From: CAYLXX01 sp964484325
Lineage (GTDB): Bacteria; Patescibacteriota; Microgenomatia; UBA1406; GWC2-37-13
Reading direction: 5' to 3'
Length of the DNA stretch: 64,000 bases
Assembly: GCA_964484325.1 (NCBI GenBank)
Contig: CAZAEE010000003.1
Location: 36,987-100,986, forward strand
Shown here: positions 36,361 to 43,804 of the stretch, piece by piece
How positions within the stretch are numbered: the stretch's first letter is position 1
Layout of the letters: each line of letters begins with the position of its first letter
Notes under the pieces: model-generated
The model's database searches: none
The model's input: the letters and a program-made list of their open reading frames with translations, nothing else
Told to the model about the DNA's origin: nothing
Translations under genes and position numbers: made by a program

Positions 36361-36744
36361 ATGGCACCGATTCCAGCTGACTTGCAGCAAAATATCTTTA
36401 TCACGATCTATTTGACCATTTTACATAATTATGTGGCAATTTTTTACTTTTTAGGATTGGTTGTGACAACTATCTGGGCGTTTTTTAAACCGTCTCGCCC
36501 GCTTATTCTTGCCATGGCTGGATTTGCGCTGTTACTTTTCATATTTGAATATAATAAACATCTTGCAGTTGAGTTTAAAAACCAGACGTTTAACTCGATT
36601 ATCACTGAACAGCCTCATTACAAGGCACAACAATTTATTAATTTTATCTTTAATAGAGTAATTCCGGACGGCACACCTGTGGCCGGTTGGTTGTTACTTG
36701 CGAGTAGTTTTTTTCTTGGGGTAAAAAATAAGTTTAAAAAATAA
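36361..36744 (+). CDS. Hypothetical membrane protein, 127 aa
   Basis: Unrecognised. Three hydrophobic stretches (about residues 20-42, 47-62 and 102-122) suggest a small integral membrane protein, with a hydrophilic loop of about 40 residues between the second and third. TACAAT at 36349-36354 ends six bases before the ATG. It is two bases upstream of glmS and is probably co-transcribed with it. Confidence 0.65.
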   Translation: MAPIPADLQQNIFITIYLTILHNYVAIFYFLGLVVTTIWAFFKPSRPLILAMAGFALLLFIFEYNKHLAVEFKNQTFNSIITEQPHYKAQQFINFIFNRVIPDGTPVAGWLLLASSFFLGVKNKFKK

Positions 36745-36746
36745 CT

Positions 36747-38507
36747 ATGTGTGGCATTTTTAGCTACTGCGGTAATAAAACAAATGCTGGTGATTTGATT
36801 CTTGAAGGTCTCAAGTTTCTTGAATATCGGGGGTATGACTCCTGGGGTGTAGCTTTAAAAAAAAGTGATGGCGAAGTATACATCGAAAAACACGCTGGTA
36901 AAATTGGCGGTACTCATTTGCCTCATATGGAGTCGACTATAGGTTTAGGACATACACGCTGGGCGACTCATGGTGGTGTCACTGATGCCAATGCTCATCC
37001 ACACACCGATTGTACAAAAAAAGTTATTCTTGTTCACAATGGGATTATCGAAAATTATGAGGAACTGAAAAAAGAATTACTGAAACGAGGGCATGTGTTT
37101 TCATCAGAAACAGACAGTGAAGTAGCCGCTCACCTTATCGAAGAGTTATTAAAAAAAAATCCACATAAAAAAGAAGTTATTCTTGAAGCATTTAAAAAGT
37201 TTCAGGGGTTAAGCGCCATTATTGTTTTTTTTCCTGATACTGAAGAATTTTTCGCTATTAAAAATGGCTCACCACTAATATATGGAGAAAGTATTCATGA
37301 GAGATTAATTGCTTCAGATGCGAGCGCGCTTCTTCCGTACACAAAAAAAGTTTATTTTCTTAATGATAATGAACTGCTTCATATTGACAGAAGCACGGGC
37401 AAACTTTTTTCCCTCAACGGTCAGGAAAAAAGTTTGCCTCTCACTCAACTCCCCTATGAGCGAGAGGACGCGACACTCGGTGAATTTCCTCATTTTATGA
37501 TTAAAGAGATAACCGAACAACCTCGTGTAATCCAAAACCTCCTCGATACCCAATCCACAACCGTCAAACAAATGGCAGAAATTATAAAAAAAGCTTACGG
37601 TACATACTTTATCGGGTGCGGCTCAGCCTACTATGTCTGCCTGGCCGGTGCATATATTTTCTCAACTATTGCCAAACGGCACGTCAATTGCTGGTCAGCC
37701 TCAGAATTTAGTTATCTTGTTGAATTTTTGAAAAATACTTCTCTTGTTGCCGCCATTTCTCAATCAGGTGAAACCATGGATGTCATATCAAGTGTTAAAA
37801 GCGCCAAAGCTAAGCAAGCCAAAATTATGGCAATAACCAACGTTCTCGGATCAACCCTCTACAGAACAGCAGACTATAAAGTTTTGCTTCATGCCGGACC
37901 AGAAATCTCTGTTGTGTCAACCAAGGTCTTCACCGCCAAGGTCGCTATACTTTACCTAATAGCTAATGAACTAGCCAACACTTTGGAAATAGGGAAACAA
38001 GAAGTGGCCAAAGCCATTAAACAAATAAATGAGCTTCTTATACATCAGAAAAAAATAGAAGCGGTAGCTCAAACGATAAAGAATAAGGAGCATATTTTTA
38101 TTCTCGGACGTGGCCTCTCATATCCTGCAGCTCTTGAGGCCGCTTTGAAAATCAAAGAAGTTTCTTATATACATGCTGAGGGATTTGCCGCTGGTGATCT
38201 GAAACATGGCGTCATTGCACTAATTGAAAAAAATACTCCTGTAATCGTTTTCAATCCAGAAGATGAAACGTACGAGGACACCCTTTCTTCAGCTCATGAA
38301 GTTAAAGCACGGGGAGCTTATGTGATTGGAGTCTCAAGCAAAAATAATCCCGTATTTGACGTTTTTATTCCAATAGTTTACTGTCATCATGCAACATTGA
38401 TACCAAATGTGGTGTTTGCACAACTTTTGGGTTATCACCTGGCACTTTTGAAAAAACTTGACCCAGATAAACCTCGTAATCTGGCCAAAAGTGTTACGGT
38501 AAAGTAA
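36747..38507 (+). CDS. glmS: Glutamine-fructose-6-phosphate aminotransferase
   Basis: First enzyme of UDP-GlcNAc synthesis, feeding peptidoglycan and glycan assembly; 586 residues. The N-terminal glutaminase has the catalytic Cys2 (MCGIFSYCG), GHTRWATHGG and the HNGIIENYEEL loop. Two SIS domains follow with AISQSGETMDVISS and GRGLSYPAALEAALKIKEVS, and the C-terminus is KPRNLAKSVTVK. No glmS ribozyme is possible in the two-base gap upstream. A 15-bp perfect inverted repeat lies in the linker region at 37398-37438. Confidence 0.96.
   Translation: MCGIFSYCGNKTNAGDLILEGLKFLEYRGYDSWGVALKKSDGEVYIEKHAGKIGGTHLPHMESTIGLGHTRWATHGGVTDANAHPHTDCTKKVILVHNGIIENYEELKKELLKRGHVFSSETDSEVAAHLIEELLKKNPHKKEVILEAFKKFQGLSAIIVFFPDTEEFFAIKNGSPLIYGESIHERLIASDASALLPYTKKVYFLNDNELLHIDRSTGKLFSLNGQEKSLPLTQLPYEREDATLGEFPHFMIKEITEQPRVIQNLLDTQSTTVKQMAEIIKKAYGTYFIGCGSAYYVCLAGAYIFSTIAKRHVNCWSASEFSYLVEFLKNTSLVAAISQSGETMDVISSVKSAKAKQAKIMAITNVLGSTLYRTADYKVLLHAGPEISVVSTKVFTAKVAILYLIANELANTLEIGKQEVAKAIKQINELLIHQKKIEAVAQTIKNKEHIFILGRGLSYPAALEAALKIKEVSYIHAEGFAAGDLKHGVIALIEKNTPVIVFNPEDETYEDTLSSAHEVKARGAYVIGVSSKNNPVFDVFIPIVYCHHATLIPNVVFAQLLGYHLALLKKLDPDKPRNLAKSVTVK
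37398..37438. repeat. Perfect 15-bp inverted repeat inside glmS
   Basis: GGCAAACTTTTTTCC (37398-37412) and its exact complement GGAAAAAAGTTTGCC (37424-37438) are separated by 11 bases. It falls around codons 218-231, near the junction between the glutaminase and SIS domains. No T-run follows on either side, so it is not a standard terminator. In RNA it would form a strong hairpin within the coding sequence. Confidence 0.85.
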
Positions 38508-38598
38508 TGTAAGTTTTTTCCAAAAAATTGAGTCTTCCCCTGATCGAATACGCTCCTATAACAATAACTCTTATGCTATAATTATGATATAATAATCT

Positions 38599-39270
38599 AT
38601 GGTGCCAACAATTCTTGTTGTTGAAGATGATAAAGGTGTCCAAAAATACCTAAAAGAACTTCTTCTTGAAAATGGTTTTTCGGTTTTTGCTGCCTCTGAC
38701 GGAATTAGTGCTTTAAATCTTATTAAAAAAACTGAGCCAGACTTAGTCGTCCTTGATCTTGGACTACCAAATATGAGTGGTGAAGCAGTTTGCATGGAAA
38801 TCCGTAAAAAATACCCGCAATTAAAGGTGATTATTCTTACGGCCAAAGATACGGTTCAAGATGTTGTTCAGGGATTAAACCTCGGAGCCGATGACTATAT
38901 GACCAAACCATTTATTGCCGATGTGTTAATCGCGCGTATTAGAGCACGTCTGCGCAATCAAACTGGCGGCGAAAAAAAACTCAAAGTTGGCGACCTTGAG
39001 CTCGATAACCAAACGATGGAAGTGCGAAGAAACGGAAAACTCGTTAAGTTAACTCCTCAGGAATTTAAACTACTCCATTATTTAATGAACAATAAAGGTC
39101 GTATCCTGACTCGTGAAATGATTCTTAGTCGCATCTGGCTATCAAGCCCAGACATTGAGACTCGTGTCGTTGATGTATACATGGGCTACCTGCGAAAAAA
39201 AATCGATAACGGTTCTAAAAAAGTTCTTCTTCATTCTGTTCGAGGTTTTGGATATATGATAAAGGAGTAG
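38599..39270 (+). CDS. OmpR/PhoB-family response regulator
   Basis: 223-residue two-domain regulator. Receiver domain at 1-120, with the acidic pair in VVEDDKG, phospho-acceptor Asp in VVLDLGLPNMSG and Lys in DDYMTKPF. The winged-helix DNA-binding domain at 130-223 has LTPQEFKLLHYLMNNKGRIL and RVVDVYMGYLRKKI. The ATG is five bases behind TATAAT (38588-38593). Its last 56 bases overlap the end of the convergent gene at 39215, whose operon contains a histidine kinase that could be its partner. Confidence 0.93.
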   Translation: MVPTILVVEDDKGVQKYLKELLLENGFSVFAASDGISALNLIKKTEPDLVVLDLGLPNMSGEAVCMEIRKKYPQLKVIILTAKDTVQDVVQGLNLGADDYMTKPFIADVLIARIRARLRNQTGGEKKLKVGDLELDNQTMEVRRNGKLVKLTPQEFKLLHYLMNNKGRILTREMILSRIWLSSPDIETRVVDVYMGYLRKKIDNGSKKVLLHSVRGFGYMIKE

Positions 39271-40354
39271 ATTCTTTAAATTCTTTAATCTCATGCCAAG
39301 GTAATGCATGTTGTTTCACTTTTCCTTCAGCATACTGGAATTTTTTTTCCTCATCTGACTCAAGCAAAAGTTTATTTTCTGTCACATATATATGCGCTCC
39401 CCTAAGCAATAGTCCCCAGTTTTTAAAAATGTGCTCAACATACTTTGTTTCAAGAAGCGGTCGAATCAGCGGGTCTTTTAAGTCTTCTTCGGTAATATTA
39501 TCCGGTACTGTCATTTGAATATTGTGATCAATGATCCCCCGAACAAATAACACAGTTAGAGCTGGAGCCATTTTGCGATACAACTCACTGTAACTTAGCT
39601 GTTTATCGAATTCATGTCCGAGATACTCTACTTTTTGCGTTCGCTCGAATTTTTGTCTTCTTAAAATGTTTTTATCCTGAAGATCTAAATCAGTTATCAG
39701 GACAACGACCTCATCTGCTTCATTTTTTACTGCATTGCCTCCTAAATTAAACTTGTAGACGCCTTGGGGATTTGTTTCTTGATTGTAAACATTGTCGTCT
39801 GAATCCTCAGGATTAGGATCACCAATACCAAGAACTTCCATAATGTAAATATCTCTTTGGCCCTTTTCTTTCCCTTTGCGATTTTTATCTCGAAACCAAG
39901 CGACTGAAGCATTGACCCACTGATTGGCTACTTGAACATCTTCAAACCCCACATGGGTGAATCCTTCCATAGGATCAATGTCTCGCTCTATCATACCCTG
40001 TTCGACAAAATCGGCGTTTGATGCGTAATAGACGGTGCCAGCGAATTTGGCAGATTTAAAGATTTTCTCAACCGCCTTCAGCGCACCACTACCTCCACCT
40101 TTTTTACCAACTGCCGGCTCGCCAACCACAGTCAACAATGCACCATCAGCATCTTCATTATTGATAACCGTATTAATTGCTTCCGCAGTTGCAAGATCAA
40201 GATTTGGAATATTAAAAAAGATCCTCATCGCTGGATCACGCTGCATATGTTGAATCTGTTGATAAATCTTTTCCAGATCCAGAATTTGTTGATGTTCAAC
40301 TTTTGACTCAATAAAGAGACCTATGTTATTTATTCCCGTTTGTAATTCTCCCAT
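39215..40354 (-). CDS. Unknown protein with a possible degenerate P-loop, 379 aa
   Basis: Not recognised. The segment LTVVGEPAVGKKGGGSGALK near residue 80 resembles a Walker A loop (GxxxxGK, with Lys where Ser or Thr is usual), and EVVVLITDLDLQDKN later could supply a Walker B-like strand. No membrane segment. It is the third gene of an overlapping operon: histidine phosphatase, histidine kinase (29-base overlap), this gene. A role in the same signalling unit is inferred from this tight coupling only. The 3' end overlaps the response regulator on the other strand by 56 bases. Confidence 0.6.
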   Translation of the reverse strand: MGELQTGINNIGLFIESKVEHQQILDLEKIYQQIQHMQRDPAMRIFFNIPNLDLATAEAINTVINNEDADGALLTVVGEPAVGKKGGGSGALKAVEKIFKSAKFAGTVYYASNADFVEQGMIERDIDPMEGFTHVGFEDVQVANQWVNASVAWFRDKNRKGKEKGQRDIYIMEVLGIGDPNPEDSDDNVYNQETNPQGVYKFNLGGNAVKNEADEVVVLITDLDLQDKNILRRQKFERTQKVEYLGHEFDKQLSYSELYRKMAPALTVLFVRGIIDHNIQMTVPDNITEEDLKDPLIRPLLETKYVEHIFKNWGLLLRGAHIYVTENKLLLESDEEKKFQYAEGKVKQHALPWHEIKEFKESTPLSYIQNLEQNEEELF

Positions 40355-41507
40355 ATTTTACGGTTGGTAACTTGATTTCTACTTCAGTACCTTTGTTAAT
40401 TTGAGATCCGAGTGACAATTTGCCTTGATGTTTTTCGACAATACTTCTTGTGTAAAAAAGCCCAACGCCCATACCTTCTTGCTCATTGCCTGTTGCTTTG
40501 TAAAATCCTCCAAGCACTCGAGGAATCTCATCTTGTGCGATACCTTTCCCTTCATCCTGGACTACTATTATAATCCAGTTCTTATCATAGTTAAGTTTAA
40601 CGCGAATTTTAGATTTATTTGAGGAAAATTTGACGGCGTTGTCAAGAATGTTGAATATCGCCTGGGAGAGTTTTTTTTGGTCACCAATAATAGTACGTGA
40701 TTTGCGGTACTTTCTTTTAACGACTACATTGATATCAGGATAAGTTATATAAAGCTTATTGAGTGTCTTACGCAAAATTTCTTCTATATTGGCTTCGTTA
40801 AAATGATACTCGAGTTTACCAGCATTTAAGCGATTAACTTCAAGCAGTTCCTCAATCAAATTTGTTAAGCGGTGAGTTTCGATAAGAAGTGAGCGCGTCC
40901 ATTTTTTTTCAGGAATATTTTTTTCTGTTAGTTTCTTGTGAAGCAATTCTGCATAGCCACTCATTGAAGTTAGTGGCGTTCGTAATTCATGAGCCGCCAT
41001 AGCGATAAACTTCTCCTTTATTTTTATTGTATTTTGAGCTTCTGAATAAAGTTGAGTTTTACGAATAGCGAGATTAGCTAGCGTACCAAATAGCTTAAGT
41101 ATCCTCAGTTGTTCGTTGGTAAAGTCTTGGTTAACATGTGATCTCACTGCCAAGACACCAAAATTGTGATCTTTATAATAAAGCGGTATAAAAAGTATTG
41201 ACTTCACTCCCTGAGCGGCAATTTTTGGATAGATTTTTTTAAACTGACTAAGATGAATTACATAAGCTTTTCTTTGAGCTAAGGCATTATATGCGAACCC
41301 TCTTTTACGCGGCTGAAACGTAGACATAGCTATCGTCGAGGAATAAATATTCACGAGCTTGTTATCTTTTAAGATATTGATCATGCCGTCCTCACCCTGG
41401 ATTAACTTAATCGCTTCATTAACAATTTTTTTATACGTCTCTTCAGTAGTTAAAGGCACCAGAAACTTTAGTGCCGCTAGATGAATTTTTTCTAATGTGT
41501 TATCCAT
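40326..41507 (-). CDS. Soluble sensor histidine kinase with GAF domain
   Basis: 393 residues, no membrane helix. A GAF-type sensory domain spans about residues 20-155 (GVKSILFIPLYYKDHNFGVL). Then come HisKA with the phospho-accepting His in AMAAHELRTPLTSMSGYAEL, and the HATPase domain with N box ILDNAVKFSSN, G1 VQDEGKGIAQDE and G2 GMGVGLFYTRSIV. It senses an intracellular signal of unknown nature. It overlaps the upstream phosphatase by 16 bases and the downstream unknown gene by 29 bases. Confidence 0.92.
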   Translation of the reverse strand: MDNTLEKIHLAALKFLVPLTTEETYKKIVNEAIKLIQGEDGMINILKDNKLVNIYSSTIAMSTFQPRKRGFAYNALAQRKAYVIHLSQFKKIYPKIAAQGVKSILFIPLYYKDHNFGVLAVRSHVNQDFTNEQLRILKLFGTLANLAIRKTQLYSEAQNTIKIKEKFIAMAAHELRTPLTSMSGYAELLHKKLTEKNIPEKKWTRSLLIETHRLTNLIEELLEVNRLNAGKLEYHFNEANIEEILRKTLNKLYITYPDINVVVKRKYRKSRTIIGDQKKLSQAIFNILDNAVKFSSNKSKIRVKLNYDKNWIIIVVQDEGKGIAQDEIPRVLGGFYKATGNEQEGMGVGLFYTRSIVEKHQGKLSLGSQINKGTEVEIKLPTVKYGRITNGNK

Positions 41508-42394
41508 GGTTTTAAATTAGCCAGCCGTTCATGGATTAGTTTTTTATGTTTTGCTCTTTGATCCTTCAAATACTGATCATATTCGGGAAAGTAATCTCGA
41601 TAGAGCTTGTCCATGAGACCGACATCAATTGCAAATTCGAATCTCGGGTTGGTAACTATAATCCTTCTATTTCTGTAATCCATCTCGTGCTTTAAAAAAG
41701 AACCCTCTTTAAAGTCTTCTGGTTTAAAAGCATAATCAGGATAATATGTAAAAAACTTGACTTCTGATGCTAAAACTGCCGAGTGACCGACTCCGATAGT
41801 TATCTGATTAAAACGTGGGACAGCTTGGGATGAACTCAGTTGGTTAGAGATAAATGATTTAGAGGCATTATAAACCATCAGAGGCAGTCCTGAAAAAGCT
41901 AAAGCTACCTCTTCGTATGAACGTGCTTTCATATTGTGAGCCTGTTCTTTTGTATATTGTAAATAATAATACAATAACTTTATGCTCTGATCTTCTTCAA
42001 AAAACGAAATTCTTTCAATCGTATCCTCTTGAGATAAACTCTCAAATGGAACGTACGGATTAATGTGCACTTTTTCTATATTGTCCAGTGCAACTACCTG
42101 ATTAATCTCATCTTCGATCACGCGCATCGACTCAATTGATCGTGTGGTCCTGGTAACATATAAATGTATTTCTGTTCCAACACTTTGAAACTCCATTAAT
42201 CGCTCAACTAAATCGGAATCATGAACAAATTTTCGTAAAGCAAACTTGCCATTCTCTGTAATACCAGGATTGTCTTTATATGGTCCGTTAACAGCTCCAT
42301 GACGGACAAGGTAAAACAATGCAGATCTTGATATTGGTGTGTAGAATTCTGGCGAAGATACACTATAATCTGCACCACTATCACCTTCAATCAT
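41492..42394 (-). CDS. Histidine phosphatase superfamily protein
   Basis: 300 residues. The RHG motif carrying the catalytic phospho-histidine is FYLVRHGAVNGPYKDNPGIT. The later elements VTRTTRSIESM (conserved Arg) and TIGVGHSAVLAS (second His) complete the active site of the phosphoglycerate mutase-like superfamily. Members act on sugar phosphates, nucleotides or, as with SixA, on phospho-histidine proteins. Its 16-base overlap with the histidine kinase gene makes a protein substrate an attractive but unproven idea. Confidence 0.85.
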   Translation of the reverse strand: MIEGDSGADYSVSSPEFYTPISRSALFYLVRHGAVNGPYKDNPGITENGKFALRKFVHDSDLVERLMEFQSVGTEIHLYVTRTTRSIESMRVIEDEINQVVALDNIEKVHINPYVPFESLSQEDTIERISFFEEDQSIKLLYYYLQYTKEQAHNMKARSYEEVALAFSGLPLMVYNASKSFISNQLSSSQAVPRFNQITIGVGHSAVLASEVKFFTYYPDYAFKPEDFKEGSFLKHEMDYRNRRIIVTNPRFEFAIDVGLMDKLYRDYFPEYDQYLKDQRAKHKKLIHERLANLKPWITH

Positions 42395-42817
42395 TCTAAC
42401 TTGTTACATATAAATTATAGCTGAATAATCAAATAAAATCAATATCTCAATAAAAAAATGTATGAAGTTTTCTCATTTATTTTAGAGAATTTGACCCTTT
42501 CAGTAATGAATAAAGATCAACGAGAAAGTTATTTGTAAAAATATGAGTTGTTTCGTGAGATGTGCGTTTTTTCATAGTACCACCTTCCTTTAACCTATCT
42601 TAGTTCGCAAATACCGATCAATAAAAATAATAATCGATGACTGCAAAATAGTCAGTAAAAATAAATTTACATTAAACCCGCTGTGGCTTAATTTAACGTA
42701 AATGTTCGTAAATGATCGATAGATAAAAATGGCGTATTTTAAAGCTAACATACTGCAATAGTACCTTTAATTATTTAAGAAACAACATGAAAATAGTAAG
42801 AAAGAAGTAAGAAGAAT
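42395..42817. other. AT-rich intergenic stretch, 423 bases
   Basis: The longest gene-poor part of the window. It holds a possible 32-codon reading frame on the minus strand (42477-42575), a 5-bp hairpin (TGACT/AGTCA, around 42639-42655), a direct repeat CGTAAATG twice around 42697-42713, and an imperfect inverted repeat ATTTACATTAAA...TTTAACGTAAAT around 42664-42703. I see no tRNA, no clear terminator and no known riboswitch. Confidence 0.5.
42477..42575 (-). CDS. Possible small protein, 32 aa
   Basis: Short frame from ATG 42575 to TAA 42477 beginning MKKRTSHETTHIF. It is preceded by AAGGAAGGTGG four bases before the ATG, which is unusually purine-rich and SD-like for this window. No homology recognised. 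The only support is this upstream sequence and the lack of any other gene in the gap. Confidence 0.3.
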   Translation of the reverse strand: MKKRTSHETTHIFTNNFLVDLYSLLKGSNSLK

Positions 42818-43765
42818 TTATGAGGAGGTTAGAAATTGAATATGCTCTTGCAGTAATTGAAGCCTCCAGGTAGAGGTTGCATGTGTTTGAAGGCTGGCAT
42901 GCGGATCAATTTTATGTTGTAGATCGTACTGATTCCAGGTAGTAGGATCAATATGATCTCCTGTCCAACCCGAAAGTTCAGAAACTGGTACTACTAGTAA
43001 CGCTTCGCCTTCCTGCTGTTGATCTTGCTGGGAAGTTGCCCATCCTGAAACAAGCTCCGACTCAGAAGTCTCCGGCAAATGGACCAGATGAACCCAGCTG
43101 GTGTAGGCGGTAGCTTTTTCAGCCCCGATTCCCAGAAGGAGAAGATTTTCAACAGAACCATCCAATCCAAGTTCTTCTGACATACCTCTTACAACTGTCA
43201 AAAAAGGATGCACATCAGATCGTTCCATCTGTTCTTCAAAAGAAGTAGATACTCTACCTGCCGAAAAACCGTGTCCTTTCGACTGCACCATCATCACCAG
43301 TTTTGATTCACTTAATTTTTTTCCTTCAATTAGTACCAGATTATGAGTAGATATACCAAAGGGAATAGTCGTTTTATGATCTGGCGCAATCAGTTCTTCA
43401 AAACCCTGTCGATGAAGCCCAGGCGCTGCCCCAGCCATACCCCATAACGTACAATAATCAGTAAAACCTATTTTAATCTGAAGATCATTTCCGTATATTT
43501 TTTTGATACTTTTTACTGTAACTTTTTCGCGATTAAAGTCACCAGTTTTTTGAATACGTTCAGTATATGTTCTTTCCCAGGAATCGTGCAACCCTTGTAA
43601 TGCATCAGGTAATACTAAAGTTGGATCCCCTGATACAAATTCACCTGTTTGCTCTATTCGGATGCTAGGAAGAAACCAACCTTCAGAATTTGAAACAATC
43701 TCTCGAACTCCGCCAGTCTCTCGGGGAGTTAACTCTTTGCTGGAAGAAACCTCTTTCCGATTCAT
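42818..43765 (-). CDS. Nudix-like protein, 315 aa
   Basis: Soluble protein of about the size of a long Nudix hydrolase. The region HPFLTVVRGMSEELGLDG looks like the second half of a Nudix box (REUxEExGU) with Gly in place of the first Glu, preceded by GHGFSAGRVSTSFEEQ. Upstream, IGFTDYCTLWGMAGAAPGLH is also conserved-looking. If the missing Glu matters, catalysis may be lost or altered. TAAGAT lies six bases before the ATG. It stands alone between the 423-base gap and secA. Confidence 0.5.
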   Translation of the reverse strand: MNRKEVSSSKELTPRETGGVREIVSNSEGWFLPSIRIEQTGEFVSGDPTLVLPDALQGLHDSWERTYTERIQKTGDFNREKVTVKSIKKIYGNDLQIKIGFTDYCTLWGMAGAAPGLHRQGFEELIAPDHKTTIPFGISTHNLVLIEGKKLSESKLVMMVQSKGHGFSAGRVSTSFEEQMERSDVHPFLTVVRGMSEELGLDGSVENLLLLGIGAEKATAYTSWVHLVHLPETSESELVSGWATSQQDQQQEGEALLVVPVSELSGWTGDHIDPTTWNQYDLQHKIDPHASLQTHATSTWRLQLLQEHIQFLTSS

Positions 43766-43804
43766 GCCTTTATCTTATAATAAAAAAACACCTATTGCAA
43801 ATTC

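Noticed and set aside
36745..36746. glmS ribozyme or riboswitch upstream of glmS
   Set aside because: There are only two bases between the upstream membrane protein gene and glmS.
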